Shown: positions 8,226-15,279, numbered from the stretch's first letter. The stretch: 19,263 nt of DNA from Firmicutes bacterium CAG:145 (GCA_000435715.1 FR882600.1:238027-257289); one strand, 5' to 3'. Translations and numbers: made by a program. Notes: a model not told the origin generated them from the sequence alone.

Positions 8226-8394
8226 AGTTGCTTAGCTGACCTGGTCTTTGACCCCACACTCGCCTTTACCCGCTTTGCGGAGGACTTACTTCTAAGGTAC
8301 GCCATGATCACCGCCTGCATCTTTACATTGGCGGCTTACGTGGATCCTTTTGCCCGTACCTGGCTTGGATTTTCAACCACAGACCTAAGCAACT
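8226..8394 (-). ncRNA. Structured non-coding RNA, probably the raiA motif
   Basis: This 169-base stretch between comF and hpf folds tightly. Its two ends form a perfect 10-bp closing stem (8394-8385 with 8235-8226, AGTTGCTTAG/CTAAGCAACT). Inside are GGTACG/CGTACC (8360-8355 with 8301-8296), GCCGCC/GGCGGT (8335-8330 with 8315-8310), and two small AAA-loop hairpins, CCGC/GCGG (8280-8270) and GGTC/GACC (8253-8243). A promoter on the same strand (8401-8429) predicts a start at 8394 or 8393, exactly the 5' base of the closing stem, which fixes the orientation. A compact RNA just upstream of the hpf/raiA gene in Clostridia is the known setting of the raiA motif, reported to affect sporulation and aggregation. 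Naming rests on location and fold; no covariance model was run. 6S RNA is the main alternative. Confidence 0.75.
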
Positions 8395-9101
8395 TATCTT
8401 ATTTTATCACCGGCCGGCGCAGTAAGCAAGGAAAGAAAATATACTTTTTCCGCTCCCGCGCCTTTCAGCGCCGCCCCACACTCCAAGGCCGTAGCTCCCG
8501 TAGTATATATATCGTCTATCAGCAGTACACGTTTATCCTTTATTCTTTCAGTCCCTTTTATGCCAATTCTGAATGCGCCCTTCATGTTGATTTTTCTCTC
8601 GGCAGCCGATAAGGCTCTCTGAGCCCTTGTATGTTTTTCTCTAACAAGAACGCTGTCTTCAAGCCTGATTCCCGTCATCTTGCTCAGGTGCTTTCCGATC
8701 TTCTGCATCTGGTTGAAGCCTCTCTCCTTAAGTCTTTGTCTGCTGACAGGCACGGGAATTATGACGTCGGCTGCAAGCCACGGACACTCTTCGCCTCCGG
8801 CAGCTATGCTCATCAGAGCGTCATACAATATCCTGGCGGCCACGGGGGCCATATAGGTTCTTCGGTCATATTTCAGTCCAAAAATTATCTGCTTCGAATA
8901 GAGACCGTAATCCATCACGGCCGCCGCCCGGTCTAAAGGGCTTTCTATCCCTGATGGAAACAATGTCGTTTTAAAAACCATTCTTCTTATACAGTGATCG
9001 CATAATCCGTAAGTTCTGGTCTCATCTATGTATTTGCCGCAGCAATTACAATAAAGACCCTGCGGAAATACAAGATCCTTAAGCCTTTCTGTTGCTGTCA
9101 T
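8394..9101 (-). CDS. comF: ComF family phosphoribosyltransferase-like protein
   Basis: The 235-residue protein has the ComF layout: an N-terminal double zinc-finger region (Cys18-x2-Cys21 and Cys34-x2-Cys37) and a C-terminal type I phosphoribosyltransferase fold whose PRPP-binding motif reads VLLIDDIYTTGAT. The conserved ERGFNQ stretch is in the middle. ComF proteins act in the cytoplasm in natural transformation and help DNA helicases (ComFA, PriA) handle incoming single strands; here the immediate upstream partner is a RecD2 helicase, with only one base between the genes. The ATG at 9101 follows a GGGGA SD. The last codons contain the promoter of the downstream RNA. No comFA is in view, so a role in competence itself is uncertain. 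Confidence 0.9.
   Translation of the reverse strand: MTATERLKDLVFPQGLYCNCCGKYIDETRTYGLCDHCIRRMVFKTTLFPSGIESPLDRAAAVMDYGLYSKQIIFGLKYDRRTYMAPVAARILYDALMSIAAGGEECPWLAADVIIPVPVSRQRLKERGFNQMQKIGKHLSKMTGIRLEDSVLVREKHTRAQRALSAAERKINMKGAFRIGIKGTERIKDKRVLLIDDIYTTGATALECGAALKGAGAEKVYFLSLLTAPAGDKIR
8401..8429 (-). promoter_or_regulatory. Promoter of the raiA-like RNA, inside the comF 3' end
   Basis: TTGCTT (8429-8424) and TAAAAT (8406-8401) are 17 bases apart on the minus strand, with TG one base before the -10. Part of the promoter overlaps the last codons of comF. The implied start (8394/8393) coincides with the first base pair of the RNA. Confidence 0.65.
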
Positions 9102-9102
9102 C

Positions 9103-10902
9103 TCAAATCCCCTCGTAAATATTTATCAGACGTTCTTTAAGTCCGGAATTTCGTCTTCCCGTCTGTACGTTATCCACCATGGCGTTAAAATAGTCCCCTC
9201 GTCCTACTATCACGACTTTTTTCTTTCCCCTGGTAACAGCCGTATATATCAGATTTCTTGTGGCCAGCGCCGGCGGAAACCAGCTCATGGGTATTATCAC
9301 CACGGGAAATTCACTCCCCTGGCTCTTATGTACAGTCACGGCATACGCCAGCTCGATCTCATCCAGCTGTACATACGGATATTCTACCCACCGATCGTCA
9401 TCATACTCTACAACCAATTTTCTGTCGTCAGGATAGACTGCCGATACGGTCCCTGTCTCTCCGTTGAATATTCCCTTCCCTGACTTCCCGTCTTTTCTCC
9501 TGTATTCTAATCTATAGTTGTTTTTTATCTGCATGACTCTGTCGCCTGCTCTGTAGATCTTTGCCCCGAAGGAAATCTCGGCCTTTTCTTTGTCCGGAGG
9601 ATTAAATACATTCTGCAGATTTTCGTTCAGATTAAGGCTTCCCAATATCCCTTTTTTGGTCGGAGTGAGGACCTGAACTTGATCGAGCGGCCACCGGGAC
9701 GCCAGCTCAATTATCTTTTGTAGGATCTCCTGCTGTTTATCAGCGCTTACCAGCACAAAGTCTCCACCGTACTCGGGGTATCTTCCCTGATTTATCCTGT
9801 GAGCGTTGAGGACAATCTTGCTTTCGGATTCCTGTCTGTATATTTCCGTCAGACGGGAGGTATATATATAACCGCTTTCTATCAGATCGCCCAATACATT
9901 GCCTGCTCCCACCGACGGAAGCTGATCGGCGTCTCCTGTCATTATTAGCCTGCCTTCCGGTTTAAGAGCCCTGCACACAGCCCCCATCAGCATCAGATCC
10001 ATCATAGACGCTTCGTCTATAATTACCACATCGTAGTCTAGGGGATTATAGGCATTGCGGCCAAAAGCCATGCTGTGCGCCTCCTCATCGTAATAATACT
10101 CAAGGAGCCTGTGGACTGTCACGGCGGCTTTTCCGCCTGTCTGAGTTATCCTCTTGGCAGCTCGTCCTGTGGGAGCGGCCACAGCGACTTTTAATCCACC
10201 GGCCTCCATGATATTTATCAACGTGTTTATTATGGTGGTCTTTCCCGTTCCCGGTCCTCCTGTTATGACGGATATGCCGCGGCAAAGTGAATTTTTTACT
10301 GCGTCGGTCTGCTGGGCAGATAATTTAACGCTGCCTTTTGCTTCTGCCTTTGCGATTACAGCGTCCATATTGGCGAAAAGCTTTGGAGGAGCCGCATCTT
10401 TCATCTGGACTATCCTGCTTATGATCTGACACTCGGTCTTATAATAGCCGTAAAAGTAGAGAACCTCCCGTCCGCCCAGTACGGTAAGTTGAAGATCGCC
10501 GGTAAGAGCCATATCCTCCATCACATCTTCTACGTTCTCCCTACTCAGATCTAAAAATCCCGCTATCTGGGCGCAGAATTCACGAGCGGCTACAAAGGTA
10601 TTTCCTCCCGCTACATAGACGGAAAGGCCGTGGCGTATAGCCGCCTCTATCCTGTAGGAGCTATCCTCCTCTATGCCCATAACTTTTGCCGCCTTATCCG
10701 CCTTGTCAAACTTCATGGCAGGAAACTCGTCAAGGAGCCAATAGGGATTGTCCTCTGTAAGTGCTATGGCTGCTTCTCCCACCAGAGCGAAAATTTTTAT
10801 TATGTAATAATCGGAAAAGCCCAGACCGCGTAAAAACAAGGTCACCTCCGGGGTGACCTGGCTTATCTTTGTTATCTGCTGATTTCTGTCTGTGTTTTCC
10901 AT
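9103..10902 (-). CDS. recD2: RecD2-type 5'-3' DNA helicase, N-terminally short
   Basis: A superfamily 1B helicase of the RecD2/YrrC group, which unwinds DNA 5' to 3' in repair and replication-fork maintenance without RecBC. Motifs: Walker A GGPGTGKT (215-222), APTGRAAKR (243-251), DEASM Walker B (296-300), GDADQLPSVGAG (323-334), and near the end the TVHKSQGSEF and YTAVTRGKKK motifs. At 599 residues it is shorter than usual (about 715-800). The N-terminal OB-fold and first helix-hairpin-helix (roughly 150 residues) are missing, and the protein begins within the LFLRGLG helical segment. The cca stop is only 16 bases upstream, so the missing part is not encoded there. The SD before the ATG at 10902 is poor, which suggests dependence on translation of cca. 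Confidence 0.9.
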   Translation of the reverse strand: MENTDRNQQITKISQVTPEVTLFLRGLGFSDYYIIKIFALVGEAAIALTEDNPYWLLDEFPAMKFDKADKAAKVMGIEEDSSYRIEAAIRHGLSVYVAGGNTFVAAREFCAQIAGFLDLSRENVEDVMEDMALTGDLQLTVLGGREVLYFYGYYKTECQIISRIVQMKDAAPPKLFANMDAVIAKAEAKGSVKLSAQQTDAVKNSLCRGISVITGGPGTGKTTIINTLINIMEAGGLKVAVAAPTGRAAKRITQTGGKAAVTVHRLLEYYYDEEAHSMAFGRNAYNPLDYDVVIIDEASMMDLMLMGAVCRALKPEGRLIMTGDADQLPSVGAGNVLGDLIESGYIYTSRLTEIYRQESESKIVLNAHRINQGRYPEYGGDFVLVSADKQQEILQKIIELASRWPLDQVQVLTPTKKGILGSLNLNENLQNVFNPPDKEKAEISFGAKIYRAGDRVMQIKNNYRLEYRRKDGKSGKGIFNGETGTVSAVYPDDRKLVVEYDDDRWVEYPYVQLDEIELAYAVTVHKSQGSEFPVVIIPMSWFPPALATRNLIYTAVTRGKKKVVIVGRGDYFNAMVDNVQTGRRNSGLKERLINIYEGI

Positions 10903-10918
10903 ACTGCTGTTCTCTTGA

Positions 10919-12241
10919 TTATCTCGTCCAGTGAATACCTCTTAAAGCTGCCGCCACTTTGTTCTTGCTGTATACTTTGGCAAGTTTCAATAGCTGCTCC
11001 CTGGTATTTTTCTTCGGATGAGTATGTATCTCTTCCGTAAGCATGTTCAGTATCTTCTGAGCCTTGTCTCTATCGCATATGCCGGCTTCTATGAGATCAT
11101 TGGCGTCTATTTTGAGATCCTCAGGAAAGATAGGCTCTCCAAATTTATGGATCTCGTCCAGCATAAATATCTTGCTCCTTATTTTTGTCTCAGAATCATA
11201 ACTGAACACTATTCTCTGAGCTTTTTCCATACTCAGGAGAAACTCATAGCGTTCCATGCTCCTCTGATATATGAACTTCTTCAGCGCCGGTTTATTGTTG
11301 GTAAAGTACAGCTTAGGCAGATCGTTTACGGCGTCCACCAGATGCTGATGAGTGACTTCGTTGAAATTCAGTCTGTCGATTGCCGGTCTTACTTTTTTCT
11401 TATCCATGCATGCAAAGAATAATCCCAAACGTCTGTCCTCCACCGGCTGAGTCTTGTCTATATTCTGGCTGAGAGTGGTCAGATCCTGCATCTCGCGTTT
11501 AGTCAATCTGTCTACTGCATCCTGCCCTATTATGTCAGCGATCATCCCCGTTCCCAGGAGCATGGACAAGCCTTTGCCCGCAGCAGGAGCCGAAAGCATT
11601 CCTGTGAACTCATCTCTGATTTTAGACGGATTTACGTCTGACAGCATAGTATGGCCTGAAACTATTGCGTCATAGACTGACTTGTGAAGGTCGAAATCCA
11701 GCTCGGCGGCAAGTCTAAGGGCCTTGATCATTCTAAGCGGATCTTCCCGAAAGCGAACGCCGGCGTCGCCTACGGTTCTTATGAGCTTATTCTTTATATC
11801 GGCTCTGCCGTCATAAGGGTCCATGAGGCTGTCCTGGCTCTCGGCTATGGCATTGATCGTAAAGTCACGGCGCGCCAGATCCTCTTCTACAGTGGCGACA
11901 AAATCAGCGGCCAGCAGGCGGCCCTGTTCATACTGATCGCCGGCTCTGTAGGCGGCAAGGTCTATGATTATTCCCGATTCACCTGTCACTTCGCCGTTCT
12001 TATCGACTATCTCCTCTATGTATTCAAATCTGATGACTTCAAACTTTTCGCTGAGAACCTTTGCATCGGGAAACAGTTTTTTCATGTCTGCAAGTCTGGC
12101 ATTGGTGGAGATATCCCATCCGAAAGGCTTTTTCCCCGCCAGAGAATCTGAAATGCACTCTCCGACTACGTACGCTTCGAATCCCGATTGCTGCAGAGTT
12201 CCCATGATTCTGCCGACTTCTTTAGGTAATTTTACTAACAT
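10919..12241 (-). CDS. cca: CCA-adding enzyme / poly(A) polymerase family protein with altered active site
   Basis: A class II tRNA nucleotidyltransferase family member of normal length (440 residues). Several motifs are intact: DLARRDFTINAIA (119-131) for nucleotide selection, the VRFREDPLRMIKALR segment typical of the neck, and an alpha-helical body ending in a tRNA-binding-like tail. The catalytic head is degraded. The GGxVRD motif reads GECISD (27-32), and the metal-binding Asp-x-Asp reads Gly41-Trp42-Asp43 in PFGWDIST. The first catalytic aspartate is GGA, more than one base change away from GAT/GAC-type spelling plus neighbouring changes, so a read error is unlikely. It may be inactive, altered in function, or a paralogue. 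The ATG overlaps the yhaM stop by seven bases. Confidence 0.85.
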   Translation of the reverse strand: MLVKLPKEVGRIMGTLQQSGFEAYVVGECISDSLAGKKPFGWDISTNARLADMKKLFPDAKVLSEKFEVIRFEYIEEIVDKNGEVTGESGIIIDLAAYRAGDQYEQGRLLAADFVATVEEDLARRDFTINAIAESQDSLMDPYDGRADIKNKLIRTVGDAGVRFREDPLRMIKALRLAAELDFDLHKSVYDAIVSGHTMLSDVNPSKIRDEFTGMLSAPAAGKGLSMLLGTGMIADIIGQDAVDRLTKREMQDLTTLSQNIDKTQPVEDRRLGLFFACMDKKKVRPAIDRLNFNEVTHQHLVDAVNDLPKLYFTNNKPALKKFIYQRSMERYEFLLSMEKAQRIVFSYDSETKIRSKIFMLDEIHKFGEPIFPEDLKIDANDLIEAGICDRDKAQKILNMLTEEIHTHPKKNTREQLLKLAKVYSKNKVAAALRGIHWTR

Positions 12242-13212
12242 TTGTCTTCCTCTCCTTCATTGGGCTTATACAGTTTTCTGTTATCCAATGCCCACACACG
12301 TTCGCTGAAAGTTCCGGGCAGCGTAGATACAAGAGCATCCTGCATATCGAACATCCTAGCGTCCAGAACATCGAGATAGTGCAGCGCTTCTGCCTCAGGA
12401 AACAGTGGCTTTTTCGGACTTCCGAATTCCGGCTCATAGTGATGAGAAAGAATCATATGCTCCAGCATTATAGCCTTTTCTCTCGGAAAGCCCAGCTCAA
12501 GAGTCAGCCTGTCTATGGTCTTCACTCCCTGTATTATATGTCCCAGCAGCTGGCCTTCAAAGGAATATCCTGTAGCGATTCCGTCAGGATCAGCCATGAT
12601 TTCGTTGAGTTTCTCTATATCATGTATTATAACTCCGGCACATAACAAGTCTCTGTTAAGGTTTGTGTATACTTCACAGATTCTTTCTCCTGTCATCAGC
12701 ATACGTTTCATGTGATAGAGCAGTCCTGCCAGCTCGGCATGGTGGTTCTTCTGCGCTGCGGGATAATACATGAGCTTTTCCCTGTTATCTGTAAGGAGCT
12801 TTATGCAGAGTTTCTTAAGATCCTGATCTTTCATGCTGCCGGCTGTTTCATATATATAGCCGAACATATCCTCAGGCACTTCAGGCGCGGCCTTTACAAA
12901 GTCTTCCATGTGCTGACCGTCATCCAAAGCCGCAGCCCTTATTCTCTGTACTCTCAGCTGAAGCTGTCCTGCCCACTCGGTGACGACAGCCTTTATCTTG
13001 ACTATGGATTTTTCACCGATGGCTTTAAGCACGGGATATTCGGCATCGCTCACATCCCATTTTTTGCCGGAAATTTCTCCCGTCTTGTCGGCCAGCAGAA
13101 TATCGAGATACTGTTTCCCGTTGGCGCCTACTTTTATGGCAAGGGTCTTGGCCATAAAAAAATCTGTTATCTCCTGGTCTTTTCTCAGGTCTTTAACAAA
13201 AACTTCTTTCAT
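12235..13212 (-). CDS. yhaM: YhaM-type 3'-5' exoribonuclease (OB fold plus HD domain)
   Basis: The 325-residue product resembles YhaM (CBF1), a 3'-5' exonuclease on RNA and single-stranded DNA. The N-terminal OB fold (about 10-95) includes GKQYLDILLADKTG and KKWDVSD. A metal-dependent HD domain follows: His157/158, HDIEK with His197-Asp198, the SHHYEPEFG motif (256-264), PEAEALHYLDVLDA. The usual HDIGK glycine is glutamate here, but the metal ligands remain. I chose the ATG at 13212, four bases after AAAGGA; an ATG at 13236 has no SD and gives eight extra residues. It heads the yhaM-cca-recD2-comF unit. A polynucleotide-trimming enzyme next to a 3'-end-adding enzyme makes functional sense in tRNA or RNA 3'-end turnover, though that is inference. 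Confidence 0.9.
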   Translation of the reverse strand: MKEVFVKDLRKDQEITDFFMAKTLAIKVGANGKQYLDILLADKTGEISGKKWDVSDAEYPVLKAIGEKSIVKIKAVVTEWAGQLQLRVQRIRAAALDDGQHMEDFVKAAPEVPEDMFGYIYETAGSMKDQDLKKLCIKLLTDNREKLMYYPAAQKNHHAELAGLLYHMKRMLMTGERICEVYTNLNRDLLCAGVIIHDIEKLNEIMADPDGIATGYSFEGQLLGHIIQGVKTIDRLTLELGFPREKAIMLEHMILSHHYEPEFGSPKKPLFPEAEALHYLDVLDARMFDMQDALVSTLPGTFSERVWALDNRKLYKPNEGEEDKC

Positions 13213-13261
13213 ACAGTCCTTTCCTTTAACAAGCATCTGTCAAATTTAATAGCTTTTATCT

Positions 13262-13290
13262 ATTATAATACAAAAGGTGTCCTGCCGCAA
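13262..13290 (-). promoter_or_regulatory. Sigma-A promoter of the yhaM-cca-recD2-comF unit
   Basis: TTGCGG (13290-13285) and TATAAT (13267-13262) are separated by 17 bases on the minus strand. Transcription would start near 13255, about 43 bases before the yhaM ATG. Confidence 0.7.
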
Positions 13291-13402
13291 GACATTTGAC
13301 GCGTCCTACCTGTCAGATCTGACCGGCCGGAATATTAAGTTTTTTTGGAGAAGAAGGAGGGTCCGGGATCTTTGGAGAGAAGTCGGAAGGTTCTATCGGC
13401 GG

Positions 13403-13478
13403 CTCCCGGTAAAGCTTTGGCGGTAGGATCCCACAGTGGACTCCCGGTAAAGCCCTGGCAGTGGGATCCCACGGCGGA
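13403..13478 (+). repeat. Two 38-bp direct repeats (type A) with a palindrome
   Basis: Two contiguous 38-bp units (13403-13440 and 13441-13478) start CTCCCGGTAAAG and contain a palindrome around GGATCC. In the second unit it is perfect over 12 bases (GTGGGATCCCAC, 13461-13472); in the first, one base differs (13423-13434). They lead without a gap into the 52-bp repeats and share the CGGTAA core with them. The stretch just to the left (13291-13402) holds nothing I can identify beyond a purine-rich run. Confidence 0.8.
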
Positions 13479-13726
13479 CTTTCGGTAAAGCGGATTTTAA
13501 AGCTGTTTGAGAGAGTTTTTTGCCGGTGCATTCTCGGTAAGTTGAAATTTAAGGCTATTTGCGGGACTTTTTTGCTGGTGCATTCTCGGTAAGTTGAAAA
13601 TTAAGGCTGTTTGAGAGAATTTTTTGCCGGTGCGTTCTCGGTAAGTCGAAAATTAAAGCTGTTTACGAGAGTTTTTGACGGTGCGTTCTCAGTAAGTTGA
13701 AAATTAAGGCTATTTGCGGGACTTTT
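13479..13726 (+). repeat. 52-bp tandem repeat array (type B, about 4.8 copies)
   Basis: Units lie at 13479-13530, 13531-13582, 13583-13634, 13635-13685 and a partial one at 13686-13726. Each opens with a form of TTCTCGGTAAGTTG, then an AT-rich stretch, AAGGCTATTT or AAAGCTGTTT, a run of T, and GCCGGTGC. Copies differ by a few substitutions, so it is not a recent duplication. Unit length (52, 52, 52, 51) breaks the reading frame, and the spacing equals five helical turns. Confidence 0.85.
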
Positions 13727-13811
13727 CAGCGTAAAAATTGGGTAGGAACGGTTGCGAGAGGTCGTCTGCCACTGAAAGACGGCTAAAAACTCCCACAAAC
13801 GCCCTGTAATT

Positions 13812-13877
13812 CAAGTCTACCGGGACTTGTCAAAAAAAATTCCCGGTAAGGAGCCAAAAGGCAATCTACCGGGAATT
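13812..13877. repeat. Two hairpins carrying inverted copies of the CCGGTA core
   Basis: CAAGTC (13812-13817) pairs with GACTTG (13824-13829) around a TACCGG loop, followed by eight A. Then AATTCCCGGTA (13838-13848) pairs perfectly over 11 bases with TACCGGGAATT (13867-13877), with a small GCC/GGC hairpin (13853-13855 with 13860-13862) inside. Read on the minus strand, the A run after the first hairpin becomes a T run on its 5' side, so it is not a terminator for leftward transcripts. Confidence 0.7.
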
Positions 13878-14070
13878 ACATCTTCCTTAAGTGATTTTCA
13901 ATCAGACCGGTCAGAGTTTCGCAGTAAATCAGCGGTGGCCAGTCCGACACCGCTGCCGATACATGCACCGTAATTCCATAAAAAATAGCTTCAGATGAAT
14001 CAGCTGCGACCCGCTATCTGACAGATAAAGAGCTAAATCTCAAAAGCCCTTGTATATCTATCTAAAGGTC
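13878..14070. other. Gene-free spacer with short inverted repeats
   Basis: No convincing coding frame with an SD is present. Short inverted repeats include AGCGGTG/CACCGCT (13931-13937 with 13948-13954) and TATCTG-A-CAGATA (14015-14027). Read rightward, these could be part of a folded transcript ending at the stem at 14071-14100, but no clear promoter was found. Confidence 0.4.
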
Positions 14071-14100
14071 GAAAGGAGCTGCCTGCAGGCAGCTCCTTTC
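14071..14100. terminator. Perfect 30-base palindrome, terminator-like, possibly bidirectional
   Basis: The sequence 14071-14100 is its own reverse complement (15-bp arms GAAAGGAGCTGCCTG and CAGGCAGCTCCTTTC). It lies ten bases past the stop of the lipoprotein gene and is the likely end of that transcript. The T-rich tail is better on the plus strand (TTTCTATTTCC) than on the minus strand, so a rightward transcript may also end here. Confidence 0.65.
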
Positions 14101-14110
14101 TTTCTATTTC

Positions 14111-15112
14111 CTATTTCACGTCGCTCATGTCATACAGCGCCGTCTGTCCTTCCGTGAACCTGTGATAGGCAGTCAGAGCGTAATACGCCTGCTCTGTGGC
14201 CATGGCGTCAGAAGCCTGCTGCGCAGTCTGGTCGAGAGTATGTTTAAAGCCTCCGTCATCAGAATAGAAGCTCAGCAGGGCGTCTATAAGGGATTTATCA
14301 TTTTTGACAAACCTCTCATCTTCATTCGGATCTATACCCAAAGCTGTGAGAGCTACGATCACCTGGGAGCATGATTCGCTGTTGGCGTTGCCCCAGCTTG
14401 AGTATCCTCCGTCTTCTCCTTGCATATCGGACAAACGCCGCACGGCCTTATCTGCTGCATCCTTCACCGTTTCGTCTTCATAATAAGCAGCGAGGGCCTG
14501 CAGCGCCATCCCCGTCATATCCGGATCGGCGGTGTCTCCCACAAGCGCCCAGCCGCCGTCCTTTGTCTGAGAGGATATTATCTCATCCAGAAGTGCTTCT
14601 CTCGTGGTCTGCCTGCCGCCGTCCTGCACGTCAGGGATATTATAGTCTCCGCTGTCCAAAGCAATCAGAGCCCATATGATTCCATTAAGACCCTGTCTGC
14701 TTACGAAATCCATATCTGAAAGGCCTTGTATGAGGTCATACCCGGCAAAGTCAGCGGGATTCTCTCCGAGGGCTGTCAAAGCCAATATTATTCTTGAATT
14801 TTCAGTGGACTTGCTCTTGTCCAGCTGTCCCTGCTCATTTATATTCTCTTTGACATACTTCTCCACATTATATAAATATGCTTCTTCAGCTTCTTCGGAC
14901 AGACCTGTTCCCGAGCGGGCGAGGCCTATTACTACCCATTCTCCTCCTACTGAATCTACAAAAGGGGAAGTCTCTTCTGTCATCTCTTTAAGATATTTGC
15001 CTGTCTTCTCATATTTATCGTCTACACTGTCGCCGCCGCATCCCGATAGCAAAAACAGCATCAAAGCTATAAGTACGATGATCTTGCCTGAATCCCTGAC
15101 TCTCTCCTTCAT
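14111..15112 (-). CDS. Lipoprotein with prenyltransferase/terpenoid-cyclase-like alpha/alpha toroid
   Basis: The 333-residue product starts with a basic stretch, a hydrophobic segment and a lipobox LLSGC, so it should be a lipid-anchored protein outside the membrane. The rest is built of recurring helical pairs carrying the prenyltransferase/squalene-oxidase repeat signature: SSQTKDGGWAL, SDMQGEDGGYSSW, and SFYSDDGGFKH, separated by LALTALG/VALTALG helices. This fold is shared by squalene cyclases, protein prenyltransferases and the cobalamin-binding transcobalamin/intrinsic factor group. Gram-positive relatives often carry a C-terminal DUF4430 domain, which is absent here. An enzyme role is unlikely for such surface lipoproteins; ligand binding is the better guess. 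It stands alone, with its own promoter and a terminator-like stem after it. Confidence 0.8.
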   Translation of the reverse strand: MKERVRDSGKIIVLIALMLFLLSGCGGDSVDDKYEKTGKYLKEMTEETSPFVDSVGGEWVVIGLARSGTGLSEEAEEAYLYNVEKYVKENINEQGQLDKSKSTENSRIILALTALGENPADFAGYDLIQGLSDMDFVSRQGLNGIIWALIALDSGDYNIPDVQDGGRQTTREALLDEIISSQTKDGGWALVGDTADPDMTGMALQALAAYYEDETVKDAADKAVRRLSDMQGEDGGYSSWGNANSESCSQVIVALTALGIDPNEDERFVKNDKSLIDALLSFYSDDGGFKHTLDQTAQQASDAMATEQAYYALTAYHRFTEGQTALYDMSDVK

Positions 15113-15121
15113 ATTACACCT

Positions 15122-15138
15122 GTGCGTTTCCGTCGCAC
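15122..15138 (-). promoter_or_regulatory. Hairpin between two possible ribosome-binding sites of the lipoprotein gene
   Basis: In the leader a GAGGAGGG run lies directly before a GTGCG/CGCAC hairpin with a seven-base loop. A second, weaker AGGTG sits between the hairpin and the ATG at 15112. Folding would bring the strong site closer to the start, or the weak site alone is used. Confidence 0.4.
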
Positions 15139-15161
15139 CCTCCTCTTTTTATTATACTAAT

Positions 15162-15191
15162 ATATTACTACTTGCCCGGGGATGCTGTCAA
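15162..15191 (-). promoter_or_regulatory. Promoter of the lipoprotein gene
   Basis: TTGACA (15191-15186) and TAATAT (15167-15162) on the minus strand are separated by 18 bases. The leader would be about 40 bases. It is divergent from the nadE promoter, about 90 bases away. Confidence 0.6.
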
Positions 15192-15279
15192 TGGAAATCC
15201 CTCATCTTTCACTGATGCAATCGTCTGGTTGTCAGAAGACGTATAGAGCGCGCCGGCAGTCTCGGCTCTGATTTAATTC

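Noticed and set aside
8226..8394. 6S RNA as the identity of the structured RNA
   Set aside because: The long end-closing stem would fit, but the multibranched interior and the place next to hpf fit raiA better. It stays as the main alternative.
8205..8612. Plus-strand open frame of 135 codons
   Set aside because: It runs antisense through the structured RNA and the end of comF, and has no SD.
13313..13531. Minus-strand open frame of 72 codons over the repeat array
   Set aside because: It is built from the repeats, has no SD, and the 52-base period shifts the frame in each unit. The Pro-rich peptide looks like translated repeat DNA.
13403..13726. CRISPR array
   Set aside because: The whole 52-bp unit is repeated and drifting, with no unique spacers between fixed repeats, and no cas genes nearby.
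13601..13798. Minus-strand open frame of 65 codons with a recurring NSFNFRLTENAPAK-like peptide
   Set aside because: Only the single 51-base unit keeps the frame for two copies; neighbouring units do not. No SD and no recognisable family.
13876..14013. Minus-strand open stretch of about 45 codons in the spacer, with a fairly protein-like composition
   Set aside because: No start codon with an SD and no recognised family. A gene remnant cannot be excluded but is not supported.
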